Shown: one piece after another, positions 10,232 to 22,501 of the stretch
Layout: each line of letters opens with the position of its first letter
Numbering within the stretch: the first letter of the stretch is position 1
From: Neostapfia colusana
Taxonomy: Eukaryota > Streptophyta > Magnoliopsida > Poales > Poaceae
Reading direction: 5' to 3'
Assembly (NCBI GenBank): GCA_030760725.1
Contig: JASWHV010000008.1
Span: 44,340,057 to 44,404,056, forward strand
Length of the DNA: 64,000 bases
Notes under the pieces: generated by a model
What the model was told of the DNA's origin: nothing
Seen by the model: only the letters and a program-made list of their open reading frames with translations
The model's database searches: none
Position numbers and translations under genes: made by a program

Positions 10232-11846
10232 TCAGAATTTATTCCCATTATAAAACCGCTCTAGTGTCCTATTCATGTCATCAAGATTCTTAGACAAGTC
10301 TAGACAGTTTTGACATGAAATTTTTCTTTTTAGTTTGCAATTGGAACAATACTTAACTTTATGAGAACGTAAAGCATTGTTCAATATAGAAATTTCATTC
10401 ATAGCATCTTGTAGTTTCTTATTAAGATCATCACAAGTAGACCAATGCAAATCAATTGTAGAACAACAAGCATCTTTCATGTTTTTATCATTAAGTGCAG
10501 CAAGTTCTCTGTTCTTTTCAATCTCTAACTCAAGTTTATCAAGTGTGGAGGCATGTGCACTTCTTAGAGAGGATAATTGTTCATATAATAAATCACATGA
10601 GGAACAAGAATCATCACTAGGTATGAAAGATTTCAAACGATTAATTTCAGATTCTAGTGACTCAATTTTAACAGCATTGTCCATAAGTTTTTTGTACTTT
10701 TTCTTAACTATAACAGTGGCACGAGAAATAGTATCACACATTTCTTTGCAAGTAGGATTCCTCTTCTTTGTAGCTGTTGTATTCTGCCTCCTCCATACTT
10801 GAACTTGACTTGCGCGCCATGAAGCATAATTTTGCCAAATCATCTTCAGCACTTCCGATGTTCACATCGCTCGAGCCAAGTTCTTGAAGTGCAGAGATAA
10901 AACTATTTACCAATTGGCATCCTATAAAACCCTTCTTCTTTTTCTTATAGTTTGTAGAGGAGTGCTTCGTCCTAGTTTGCTTTTCATCACGGGAAGTAGG
11001 ACCTGAAAGGTTAGGGCAATCCGTATGAAAATGTCCTTTCTTACCACATTCGAAGCATCGTTGCGGTCTGGCACTTTTTCTCCTTCTAGTTCTCACATTT
11101 TGCAATGCTTTTGAGAACCGAGTAGAGGTGAGTGCAAGTTCTTCCTCTGGAAACCCTTCAATCTGTTCAAGGGTTAGAGAGGACAGCAAAGAAAGTGTAC
11201 CACAAGATGAAGATTGACTAGAGCTAGGCATGTCACGTTGTGAAACAAATGCAAGTGACTTGTTGGGGTTCTTACATGATATTATGTCAATTTCATGAGT
11301 TTTTAACTTAGAATATAGCACATCTAATGTAAGTGTACTCATGACAGAGGATTCACGAATAGATGTAACTTTCATCTCCCAAATTGACATGTCTAATGCA
11401 CTTAGTAATTGCCTAGCATTTTCAGCATCTAAAAAATTAACGTTGACACTACGCAAGTTGCTGAGAATTTTATTGAAGCGAGCAAAGAGGTCATCGATTG
11501 ACTCACCGGGTTGCATCTCGAACAGCATGTATTCTTTCTTGAACATATCTTGTCTTACGTCCTTGATCGCGTTGGATCCTTCGTGGTAGTCACAAAGTGC
11601 TTTCCACACATCGTATGCCGATCGGAGGTGTGCAACACGGTCGAACTCACTTTGGGTTAGTCCTTGTATGATCAAGTTTCGTGCTTTGTTGTAGTTGTCG
11701 AGATCTCTAATGTTCATAGCCATGACTTTATCGTTTGGCAGCACGTCATAAGGCTTGTACACCTTTTCCCATATTGTGAAGCCTTGCGCCTAGACGAAAG
11801 CCTCCATACGTGCCTTCCAAACCAGAAAACCAATGCCACTGAACTC
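10232..11846 (-). pseudogene. gag: Ty1/copia gag, copy 2, frameshifted
   Basis: This is the best view of the gag in array 1. The capsid and zinc-knuckle frame spans 10734-11762 (342 codons; knuckle at 11016-11057). A second frame, 10232-10852 (206 codons), overlaps it by 119 bases in the +1 register and encodes a coiled coil with spaced Cys pairs (CSSC, CSNC, CQNC), as in the C-terminal part of Maximus/SIRE-type Gag. All copies need the same frame change, so either it was present before the array formed or it marks a recoding site; decay is more likely. The TAG at 11790-11792 closes the N-terminal extension. Without pol this copy is non-autonomous. Confidence 0.88.
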
Positions 11847-12052
11847 ACAAGATTAGTCAAAACACGTGCAAATCACAAAGATTAGAGCACTGTGGCTCTG
11901 ATACTAATTGTAGGATCGAAGAGCACGTGAAAATCTACCAGACGGGGGGTGAATGGTAGATTTAAACTTTTTAGCGGAAGCAACAAAAACGCCCTCCGCA
12001 AAAAATCGATCTGTTAAAGAAACCGTGTATGCGACTGATCTAAATGTGTTCA

Positions 12053-15000
12053 TGTAAAGGTCCCAAATATATGAATACAAAGAAACTTGAGTTTGCACAA
12101 ACATTGGTATCATATGTATGAAAAATGGGACTGGTTTAAACTTTTTCACACATGCGATAATACATGAGAGTTCTTTCTAAACAAACTTAGGGTTACTTAC
12201 ATGCTTGGACCCTAGGTGGACTAAACCCATAGATTTGAAGTCTCAGGTGCATTGGAAGGGTTTTAAAATCAGATTTTGAACTAGATGTTCAACTCAAATG
12301 AGGGAGAACACAATGGTAATTCAAACTGTTGTGTTCAAACTCTTGTTTGCAGCAGCTAACACAAGAATCAGATTCCATATTTTGATTCCTTAGGTCCAAA
12401 TTAGTGGGTAGGAAATATTTCATTAATTTTTGAAAGGGTTTGCTATCCATTTTCCAAAAAAGGACTTAAATGTGCAAAGAATTCAAATACACATTTGAAT
12501 TTGGATGAAATCTGACCAACTCTCCAGATGCAGCTCAAATTTCAACTCCAAACATTTGAATTTGTCAGTTGCCAAATATTGGAGATCTTTTGAGGGATAA
12601 GAGGGAGCTGTGGTGGGACCCACAAGTCATTGAGGGAGATAAATTGCAAAAGATCTTCATTTTCAGTGCAGAGTCTTTGTTTCTCCTCTCTCCCTCGGGA
12701 AAAGCCGAAGCTTCACTTCTCGACACCGAGCCACGCCGAGAACCAACTCTTCTCTGCCGTGTACATGCGCTGGCTAGCTGCTTCCCCCCCCCCCTTCTTA
12801 TCACCTCAGCCCGTGCTTCTTTTGCTGACAACACCCAGAACCGGCTCAGCTTCATTGCTCCATGCGCTGGAACCTCACAGCAGCTGCCGCCATCCCGTTG
12901 TTCGTTCGAGCGCACAAAAGCTCGCGTGAAAACCTCAGTTGGGCAGCAAAACCGAATCACCGCAACAACCACAGCCTCCTCGGACCACAAACGAGAGAGC
13001 TCGGCCTTAACAGCACCGTGCTCACCGAGTTTCCACGGAGGCCGAAACGCAACTGAACGGAGGTCACACGTGGACAGCTTTGCAGAGAGCTTCTCATGCC
13101 CGAGAAAGAGCATCCTCAGACGCGCTAGGACCCTGTGGTGCTCATGTACGAAGCTCAAGCCATGACATGAACTACCGAGCGCGAATTCGAGAAAATTTCT
13201 CCGGCAGGCACAAACCGACCTTGCGGCACGGTAACTTCAAACCGACCTCTATTCTCGTTCTAAGGTCACCAAACCTTGCACATGGGACCGCAAGTAGTCG
13301 GCGATCATTTGCTCTTCACAACCCTAGCTGGGAAACACACGTAGACCGCACAAAATCTAGGTTTTCCGAGCTCAAAAGTGGAGGAGGTCTCTGGTGCACG
13401 GTGAGACACCATTAGCCGCCAGTTCCGAGCAGTTTTGAGGTTAGGTCGAGCATCCTCGTGGTTCACTGGTGTTGTAGCACTGTTTCACCAAGCTTTTGGC
13501 GGGCTAGGATGGCTGGCCAACGCTACCGAAGGTGAGCCGTGCTGCCGCACCGTCACCGCCTGGGTTACAGCCACCGCCGGTAGGGGAAAGTTGTTCCATC
13601 GTGTTCAGCGTGTGGTTTTAGGCCCTACCGGCGGGGGAGAGCTCGGGAGATGGCCGGACATCGGAGTTCAGTGCCCCTCCAGCGAGCCCGGCGGCGCGCG
13701 GGCGCGGGAGTCCGGAGGTAGACGACGATGTGGTCGGGCTCGCACGTCAGCTGCTCAGTGAATAGGGTGTGGGATTTTCTGTTGCACGGGATCGGTTTGT
13801 GACAACGTGGGAGAGACCCTGTGGCCCCGTGTGGTTTAACCGAGGAGGTGACACGTGGTAGCCGGACCCACTGTCAGAGATTTGAACTTTTCCCGGTTAA
13901 ATTGAATTCCAGAATTTCCCCAAACTTTAGAACCTCATAACTTTTGCTAGGAAGCTCAAATTTAGTGATTCAATTTGGGTTGGATTCAGGTTAGTAAACT
14001 CTATCCAAATATGCCACCCAATTTGTATGAAAGTCATTATTTAATTCTGGAAAGTTCTTTAAAGATTTTCAGCAAAAGAATTTTAGAGGGAGTATGGTTC
14101 ATCCAAAAATCTTAAAATTTTGCCAGAATATTATTTACGATGTTAGTGAACTCCTGTAAAAATGTCAGCTAATTTGGAGTTTATTTGATTAGGGGAATTC
14201 AGATTTGAAATTGCTGGGTTCAATTGGACACAGAAACATTTTCAGAGAATTTCCAAAACAAGGAAATTCAGATCTGGGTAATACTTAGCTCCAAAAATCC
14301 TAGGAAAATTCATGAAGGTCCTATGAACTATAATTGAAATTTTAGTTCACTAAGTTTGGCATGAACATGTGAGTTACTTCAGAATTAATTCTTTTTTTCT
14401 TAATTTCTTAGAGAAATGTTCTGAACAAACTACTCAATGAAAAGTGCTAATTTTTGGTCCAGATTATTTTCTTGTGACAAGGAACTCACACGAAAATTTC
14501 AGCTCCATTGGAGCTCTAGATCACCCCTGTTCGGTTTAACCTTTTAAAGTGATCAACATAGAAGAGGGGGAAGACACTTAGCACTCAATCATGTTGCATA
14601 AACCCAAACCCAAACCCGTAACACCAGTGTCATTTTAAATTCTTAAACAGAGTTCCAGTTTTTAAATTTGCCATTAGAACTTGTTAACAAAATCTTTACA
14701 ATTAAATCCATATGCATATTCATTACGTGTAGCATCTACATGAAGAATTTGAAGCAATTAGAGTGGAGATCAAAGAAGGAGGGAAGCGAGTGATCAAGCC
14801 TCAAGTGGTCTTCACTAACTGACCCTTATATATAAGTTCCCTGCAAAACAAAGCCAACCCCGGTTTGCATCAAAATTTACAAGTTTTTATTTGTATTCAC
14901 TTTATATTGTCTAGCATTTTATTTATTGCATTAAGTCTAGATGGTATGAAACTCCAAATGCATGACCCAGAAAACCCTAGAGTATAATGTAGAGTAGGTT

Positions 15001-16437
15001 ATCAATTGATTATAACTGCTGGTCTCAAGTTAACAAAAGTGGATTCAAAGAGTCATAACTCGAGTAGGCAGTTCCTACTCGTGAACCGGGATTAAGGGGG
15101 ATCAATCGGAAGAGTTGGGAATTGATCCTCATAGTTGGGAATGGAGACCGGGCAGTGGATGGAAGGCTCAAGGACGTGGTCCTGTGAACCTAGTCTATGT
15201 CTGAGTCGATTAAGGCCCATTCTCATATGCGGCCCCGCTGGACAAGTTTGAGATGTGTACTGGATGCATACTGGCTACATGGGACCCTGGAAACCGATGT
15301 AACATGTTAACCTGGGTGTCGAGGCAATCCCCACCGTCTTATGCAGATGCTGAAAGGATAGAGAAGTCGGCTCTACGAGGGTTTGCCATAGTTAGACTGC
15401 TGAAAGGATAGAGAAGTCGGCTCTACGAGGGTTCACTGTAGTGAGTCTTAATCCAAGTCGGTGGGACCGGTTTGGCATTTGGGTGTCGTGTGAAAGGTTG
15501 CCACATACGGCGTTGAGGGGATCGGTTGATCACCGGTCTCAGACGGGCGTATGTGTTGTGTAAGCCGGGTGTTTTTGATTGCAATCACCGTCGCTCGCGG
15601 TAGTGAGCATACTTGTACACTGAGTCGTGACGTAATAATAAACTGGGAAAAATTTAATATGCTTCATGAGAATCCTCATAATGGAGATGAGGAATGATCA
15701 ACACTTTCACTAAATTTATTTTCCACCTTGGGCTAGTAGCGTCGAGGCAAAGCGTTTCTTGTTTGACTGTGGAGTCTCGACGTTGATGGCGCAAGGTCTG
15801 TATGGGTCTAGGGTACCTCACTAAAGTTACTTTCACCTCAGGCAAGTGACATCGAGATGAAGCATTTCTTGTTTGATTGTGGAATCTTGATGTAAATTGT
15901 GCGAGGGCTATAAAAGTTTGCTTAAAACTTGAAGTAAGGACTCTCCTTTAGCTCAAGTTCATCTTTTGTACAAACTTCTATATTCAGCCCTCTATTTTCA
16001 GCATGTAGAGTTTCATGACTAGGGTGACGGTTAAGTCTTGCTGAGCTTCATGCTCACGGATTCTGCATGAGTTGTTTTGCAGGTAACAACACTACGCTGA
16101 TATGTACGGTTGTCTGATGATACTCGGAACTCTCCGAGTGACGAACTAATGGCAACCCCTGCCGCTGCTATTGTGATCTTGTTGCTAGTGAGAAGAGTCT
16201 GCGGGCTGTACATCTTCTTTGTTGCTTAGCATAGATATGTGACGTGAGTTGTATTAGTATTCTGCTGTAGATTATTTTGAGAAGTATTTGTAAAAGTTTA
16301 CACTTTGTAAGCTTCCACTTGATTTATGTAAAATGATGCTTTATTATGTGTGCTGTTGGGTGCCGCATCGCACGACACCACCCAATGCGATTCCCAGGCG
16401 AGCGGCACGGCCCCGTGATCGGGTCCGGGCCCTCACA
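12053..16437 (+). mobile_element. LTR-alpha, solo gypsy LTR, copy 2
   Basis: 4385 bp, with target duplications GTTCA at 12048-12052 and 16438-16442. The same duplication in all three copies shows the insertion predates the tandem amplification. Private changes include A for G near 13118, and the C-run near 12784 is 11 long. Confidence 0.88.
15738..15893 (+). ncRNA. Loop-motif hairpin pair in LTR-alpha, copy 2
   Basis: Same two hairpins as in copy 1. In hairpin 2 the right arm reads ATCTTGATGT: the C-to-T change turns a G-C pair into a G-U pair and keeps the stem paired. Confidence 0.58.
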
Positions 16438-17913
16438 GTTCAACCATGACAAAAGTGGTATATATTATAGAGAAACAAGTTATGAAGACACGACAACAAG
16501 AATCAAACGAGGGTCAATCTGTTCTACTCGAGTAAAAACCAGATCGGCAACACTGCAAAGAAACTTGTGTAGTTCAAAAACTACAAATCCAATGACCTTT
16601 AAATGTTCACATATGATACATAATCAACAAGTTGTGAAGACAACCCAAAAAGAATCACGTAAATTGGATCTATAAAACTCGGGTTACGATCAAAACACCG
16701 AAGCACTGTCATGCTGTCCAGAAACTCGACGAGAAAGACTTGACAAAAACAAGTCGGACGAACAAGGCACCAAAGCTACCCTAAACTTCGAAGGTTATTG
16801 ATCAAAACTCAAGAGAAGCAGCCACAAGTCGTGCTCTCCACGAGCCTTGGCCTCCCTTGCTTATATAACCAGCCTAAGGCCAACCCAATTCAAACTAGAA
16901 CTCCTACTCCTACTTGGATTCAAACTGTAACTTTCCAATACTGCTTAAGACTCTTCTATACGCAGATAGAAGAAATCTTAAGACTTCCAAACACCTTAGG
17001 AACGTTCCAAACATTCCTAAAACAACTCAACTTTGTGTCCCACATGAAATCCTATCATAACCAACTCAAATCTTTCCATATTTGAGCCATAACCAACTCA
17101 GCCGCAGCCTGAGTCCATAATCCAGCCGGTTGGACCTTTCCTACCAATTCTTTACGTCCACATCTCTTCATCACGCCTTGGAACCATGTTTCCACGTGCA
17201 TGCACTCCTTGCACACGTGCGAACACCTTACAACGACGTCCACGGTACCTTCATATGCATTGTTCTTGATCCAAACATGCGGCGCGACCTCCCGATCAAC
17301 TCAACCACAATTCCTCCCGAACTTGGTTGTTGAACCTCATCTTCTCCCTAAGACTAGTTCAATGGATCCCGTCACCAGCCATATCTTGAACTCAAGCAAC
17401 AACTGCACATGAATAAACAACCAATACTTTCAAGCACAAGTCCGCGACTTGACTCACTTTAGTACCGAAAACCACAACACCTTACATGAACACCTCACAT
17501 AAGCATGTTGCAAACCATAGCAAAATGTTAACCACCATAAACAGCCATAACACTTCAAAAACTTAGTAAAAGAATACTAAGCAAACTTTCCATAGATGTA
17601 AAGCAAGTTTGAAACATTTGCACAGTAAAAACAGAATCATTGCGATTTAGCTCCGGACCTTGCCAACGCTAACCGGACCTTGAGCCGGAGCTTACCAAAG
17701 CTAGCAGAACCTAGCAACGGAACTTACCAAAGCTAGTCGGACCTACCGCTAGAGCTAACCAAACACATGTCGGACCTAGCCATAGCAAGTCGGACCTTAT
17801 GTCAGATCTTGTCAGAGCTTGGACTTAGAGTCGAACCTTGACAAAAAGAGTGTTTTGGCAGAATTCAAAACTGTTATCATCATAGCCAATGTATTCAGCA
17901 CACATAGGTCTCA

Positions 17914-18781
17914 CAGGACGATAGGACCGGTTCAACATTTGGCTGACGGATGAAAGGTGGTTGCGTACGATGTCCGTGATGGTTTCTGTAGGCAACATCG
18001 AGTACGGGCGTATGTGACGGGTTGTTCGGGTAACCCTGCAGGTGTAAATCGACTATAATCGCTGTCCCTCACAGTCAGTGGGTACCACTTGTTCACTGTA
18101 CCGTGACGTAGAAAGAAAAGGTTAGATACATGTTAAAATTTTGCTGATTTGAAGGATGGACCTTCATTGCTAGTGAAGTGCTGTAGTTTAGAGCTAATTA
18201 AAGTTCTTATCAACCTTGGGCAAAGCAATTTGAGAGAAATGCATTTCTTATTTTGATTGCGGCTCTCTTATGTTCCTTAGCGTGAGGTTCTCCACAACTT
18301 GCTGCTAAAACTTGAAAGTAAGGTTCAACTACTTAGGTGAGTCCTTTGCAACTTATTTTCCTATTTACCCTGTAATCCATTATGTAGAAGTTTCGTGTAT
18401 AGGAAAGACGGGTCAGACTTTCTGAGCCATCGTACTCACTGCTTGTGGTTGAAGCTTTTGCAGGGTGTTAAGAGGAGGAGACTCCCGAGGAGGAGACGCA
18501 ACCCCAAGAGGGAAACCCTGTCGAGTGGGAGTCGTGCACGCTGCCGTGTTAGTGTGCGTGTGTGCTAGCGGGGACACGTTCACGGGCTGAACATGAACTC
18601 GGTGCGTAGTCTACGCCTGTGAGTGTAGACTGAACATATTTTGTTGTAAAAATGTTCATAAACTCTTTTATGCAATAAAACTTTGCTTCCTCTTTGTATC
18701 TTTTTATTACGTTATCCGGTGTTGTGCAACGCAGCACCCCTCAGCGTTATCCTGGCTCGACGAGGCCGTGAGGCCCTCGCA
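17914..18781 (+). mobile_element. LTR-beta right half, copy 2
   Basis: Homologous to 7464-8331 and ends GGCCCTCGCA. The second exon-like segment at about 18464-18552 again has the TAA in place of Tyr. Confidence 0.75.
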
Positions 18782-19806
18782 AGAAAGTGGCCGTGGCCCT
18801 CTGTCCACGGTGACCCGAGATGAATTCCACCGTGTGCACCTCGGTTATTGGCGCCTACCTTCGAATCGTGATCAACACGAGCTAGAAACTTTGTAGTTGT
18901 GGTGGTAGCACGGGAGAACATGAGTGGGCGATGCTTTTTGCTGTAGAAAGCTCGAGCAACCGAGCTAAGTCGGCTGTAGTAATCGGGAGACCGAAAGCGG
19001 CGGCTGTGTTCTTCTCGGGAGAAAGCAGAGAACGTGCACGAGTGAGAGAATGTGAAGGAGTTTTGTTTCACTCGATGTGTGGTGATCAGACGGAGCAAAA
19101 GATCATGCCAGCAGCAACAGGAGGTGGCACCAGAGATCATCAGGCGAGGTCGGCTTCCGGGAGCTGTCGCATGCGTGTGCACCCGAGAGGAAAACAGAGG
19201 TGGTTTCCCTGTGGTGTGGCTGACAAATGGGGTTCACCCCCCTTCATTTGATTTTTCTCCGCTATGCTTTGAGATTTCCACACAAGCGTTATCCGGTTCT
19301 CACCAAATTTAAAGGGTAGGCCAAACCAAATGTGTAGATCTCAAACATGAACTTGGATTTTGAAATTGAGTTGGTTTGGTTCAGTTTTCAAATTCAAATT
19401 TGAAATTGAACTCTCCCTCACTTATTCATTGGAATAAATAGTATATGAAACCTAAACTTCTCCAAATTCGAAACATAGGCTCTTGAATATATGAGGAATG
19501 CATCGGTGATCTCACGTAGAGGCCGCTGGACAAACTGAACATGAATCCTTTGACAAGATTCATAATGGTGTTCAAATTTTTCCCTCAATCCTCTACATAT
19601 TGAGTATGTGCACATGAGTACTATTTTAGGGAGTAAAGACTTTTCCCTAGGTTAACATGTGTTGAGCATGGGCTAGAGAAAAGTTTTATTCCCTCACATG
19701 TCCATTTGTGTGTTCGTAATTTTATGTGACACAAATATAGCCTTTCTTCGCCTTAACTTTGTTTTACAAGTTGAAATCAAACTTTATAAAAGTCAGGGCT
19801 GTTACA
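18782..19806 (-). mobile_element. LTR-epsilon fragment, copy 2
   Basis: Same fragment as 8332-9356, starting on the minus strand at 19806. The crossover boundary inferred for array 1 lies inside it, between 19052 and 19515. Confidence 0.5.
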
Positions 19807-20169
19807 TGACATGAGATGCCATCGCCGGAATAGCCGGATCACTTTGCAAAATTTGTGCTACACAAAACACAACTCATCACCTAGCTTAGAGAACTAATTC
19901 GAGACATCCGTGCGAGTCTATAGGATCAGAAACGTTTGGTAACCATCGGGTATAGCAACTGTACTTCGAGTTTTGCTAGTATTTCCGATTTCCGACCTAG
20001 GGCGCACGGTGACATACTAGTTGGAGCCATTTCCGAGCTTATTTGAGTTCATGACGATCTTCCCTAGGATGCACTGATGCTCTGCGACCTTTTGCTCAAT
20101 CATTTGGGTGCTATGAAGCCCGGCCGACACGGCCGAAGTTCTTCCGAAGCCGCCGCTCGACGCCGGCCA
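19807..20169 (+). mobile_element. LTR-beta left part, truncated at the tandem junction, copy 2
   Basis: Same as 9357-9719; the second array-1 junction follows at 20169/20170. Confidence 0.65.
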
Positions 20170-20681
20170 ACAGCAGGTTTATGAGCCAAAGTTTGAGGAT
20201 TGTTGTACCCAACTACTGACCTACGAGTTGTTACATGAGTAGCACTAAAAACAGTAGGTCCGGAGGCAAACTTTGTATGTTTTTGACTCATTACAGCAGG
20301 TTGCATGTTCCTAACATTCGGTTCAGCACACGCAACAGGTTTTGCACAGTTGTTATGTGATCTAGCAATCATTCTTTCCTTTTTCTGTTGCTTAGCTAGT
20401 CCATATAAAAAATATATGACATGACCATCTCTACCGCTGTAGGTACAATTAATTTAACTTTATGTTCATGTCTAGATGAGCAGACAACATGTTTATTTGA
20501 AACCGAATGAGACAACACTCCTGCAGATTTAAAAACCACTTCTTTTTGTTTAGGAACTATTTTAATCAATCCACTTCCTAATGACTTTACAATTTAGGTC
20601 GATATGCTTTAGCATGAGCATGGGAATCAAAACCTAAACCAGTTTCATCATTGCAAGATTTAGAAGAATTCAACAGCAAGT
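20170..20681 (-). pseudogene. Degenerate copia internal sequence, copy 3
   Basis: Same as 9720-10231. The 90-codon frame at 20100-20372 crosses the junction. No pol motif is visible. Confidence 0.48.
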
Positions 20682-22295
20682 TCAGAATTTATTCCCATTA
20701 TAAAACCGCTCTAGTGTCCTATTCATGTCATCAAGATTCTTAGACAAGTCTAGACAGTTTTGACATGAAATTTTTCTTTTTAGTTTGCAATTGGAACAAT
20801 ACTTAACTTTATGAGAACGTAAAGCATTGTTCAATATAGAAATTTCATTCATAGCATCTTGTAGTTTCTTATTAAGATCATCACAAGTAGACCAATGCAA
20901 ATCAATTGTAGAACAACAAGCATCTTTCATGTTTTTATCATTAAGTGCAGCAAGCTCTCTGTTCTTTTCAATCTCTAACTCAAGTTTATCAAGTGTGGAG
21001 GCATGTGCACTTCTTAGAGAGGATAATTGTTCATATAATAAATCACATGAGGAACAAGAATCATCACAAGATATGAAAGATTTCAAACGATTAATTTCAG
21101 ATTCTAGTGACTCAATTTTAACAGCATTGTCCCTAAGTTTTTTGTACTTTTTCTTAACTATAACAGTGGCACGAGAAATAGTATCACACATTTCTTTGCA
21201 AGTAGGATTCCTCTTCTTTGTAGCTGTTGTATTCTGCCTCCTCCATACTTGAACTTGACTTGCCCGCCATGAAGCATAATTTTGCCAAATCATCTTCAGC
21301 ACTTCCGATGTTCACATCGCTCGAGCCAAGTTCTTGAAGTGCAGAGATAAAACTATTTACCAATTGGCATCCTATAAAACCCTTCTTCTTTTTCTTATAG
21401 TTTGTAGAGGAGTGCTTCGTCCTAGTTTGCTTTTCATCACGGGAAGTAGGACCTGAAAGGTTAGGGCAATCCGTATGAAAATGTCCTTTCTTACCACATT
21501 CGAAGCATCGTTGTGGTCTGGCACTTTTTCTCCTTCTAGTTCTCACATTTTGCAATGCTTTTGAGAACCGAGTAGAGGTGAGTGCAAGTTCTTCCTCTGG
21601 AAACCCTTCAATCTGTTCAAGGGTTAGAGAGGACAGCAAAGAAAGTGTACCACAAGATGAAGATTGACTAGAGCTAGGCATGTCACGTTGTGAAACAAAT
21701 GCAAGTGACTTGTTGGGGTTCTTACATGATATTATGTCAATTTCATGAGTTTTTAACTTAGAATATAGCACATCTAATGTAAGTGTACTCATGACAGAGG
21801 ATTCACGAATAGATGTAACTTTCATCTCCCAAATTGACATGTCTAATGCACTTAGTAATTGCCTAGCATTTTCAGCATCTAAAAAATTAACGTTGACACT
21901 ACGCAAGTTGCTGAGAATTTTATTGAACGAGCAAAGAGGTCATCGATTGACTCACCGGGTTGCATCTCGAACAGCATGTATTCTTTCTTGAACATATCTT
22001 GTCTTACGTCCTTGATCGCGTTGGATCCTTCGTGGTAGTCACAAAGTGCTTTCCACACATCGTATGCCGATCGGAGGTGCGCAACACGGTCGAACTCACT
22101 TTGGGTTAGTCCTTGTATGATCAAGTTTCGTGCTTTGTTGTAGTTGTCGAGATCTCTAATGTTCATAGCCGTGACTTTATCGTTTGGCAGCTCGTCATAA
22201 GGCTTGTACACCTTTTCCCATATTGTGAAGCCTTGCGCCTGGACGAAAGCCTCCATACGTGCCTTCCAAACCAGAAAACCAATGCCACTGAACAC
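20682..22295 (-). pseudogene. gag: Ty1/copia gag, copy 3, with an extra frameshift
   Basis: Same protein as copies 1 and 2. Here the N-terminal extension is open to 22295 (GTG), because the in-frame TAG of the other copies is CAG at 22239-22241. It reads a typical copia Gag start (FLVWKARMEAF). A one-base deletion near 21926 (TTGAACGAG instead of TTGAAGCGAG) splits the capsid frame into 21879-22295 and 21184-21906. The zinc knuckle is at 21466-21507 and the coiled-coil frame at 20682-21302. Variants special to this copy cluster between 21926 and 22325. Confidence 0.88.
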
Positions 22296-22501
22296 ACAAG
22301 ATTAGTCAAAACACGTGCAAATTACAAAGATTAGAGCACCGTGGCTCTGATACTAATTGTAGGATCGAAGAGCACGTGAAAATCTACCAGACGGGGGGTG
22401 AATGGTAGATTTAAACTTTTTAGCGGAAGCAACAAAAACGCCCTCGGCAAAAAATCGATCTGTTAAAGAAACTGTGTATGCGACTGATCTAAATGTGTTC
22501 A

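Larger units (their letters stand above)
11909..17913 (-). mobile_element. Copia 5' LTR, copy 2, split by LTR-alpha
   Basis: The arrangement matches copy 1: the inner edge TGTAGGATCG is at 11909, two bases from the primer-binding site (11895-11906). The LTR is interrupted at 12053-16437 and resumes at 16443. The outer edge lies between 17900 and 17914. Confidence 0.75.
9720..20169. repeat. Tandem array 1, copy 2 (complete unit)
   Basis: This is the one complete unit of array 1 with both junctions in view, 10450 bp long. It is near-identical to copies 1 and 3 base by base, including a conserved target-site duplication inside. It is a mosaic: from about 11950 to 19051 it shares variants with copy 3, and from 19516 to its right end it shares variants with copy 1. 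The gag part is mixed, with the first 600 or so bases closer to copy 3 and the gag 5' half closer to copy 1. Confidence 0.93.
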
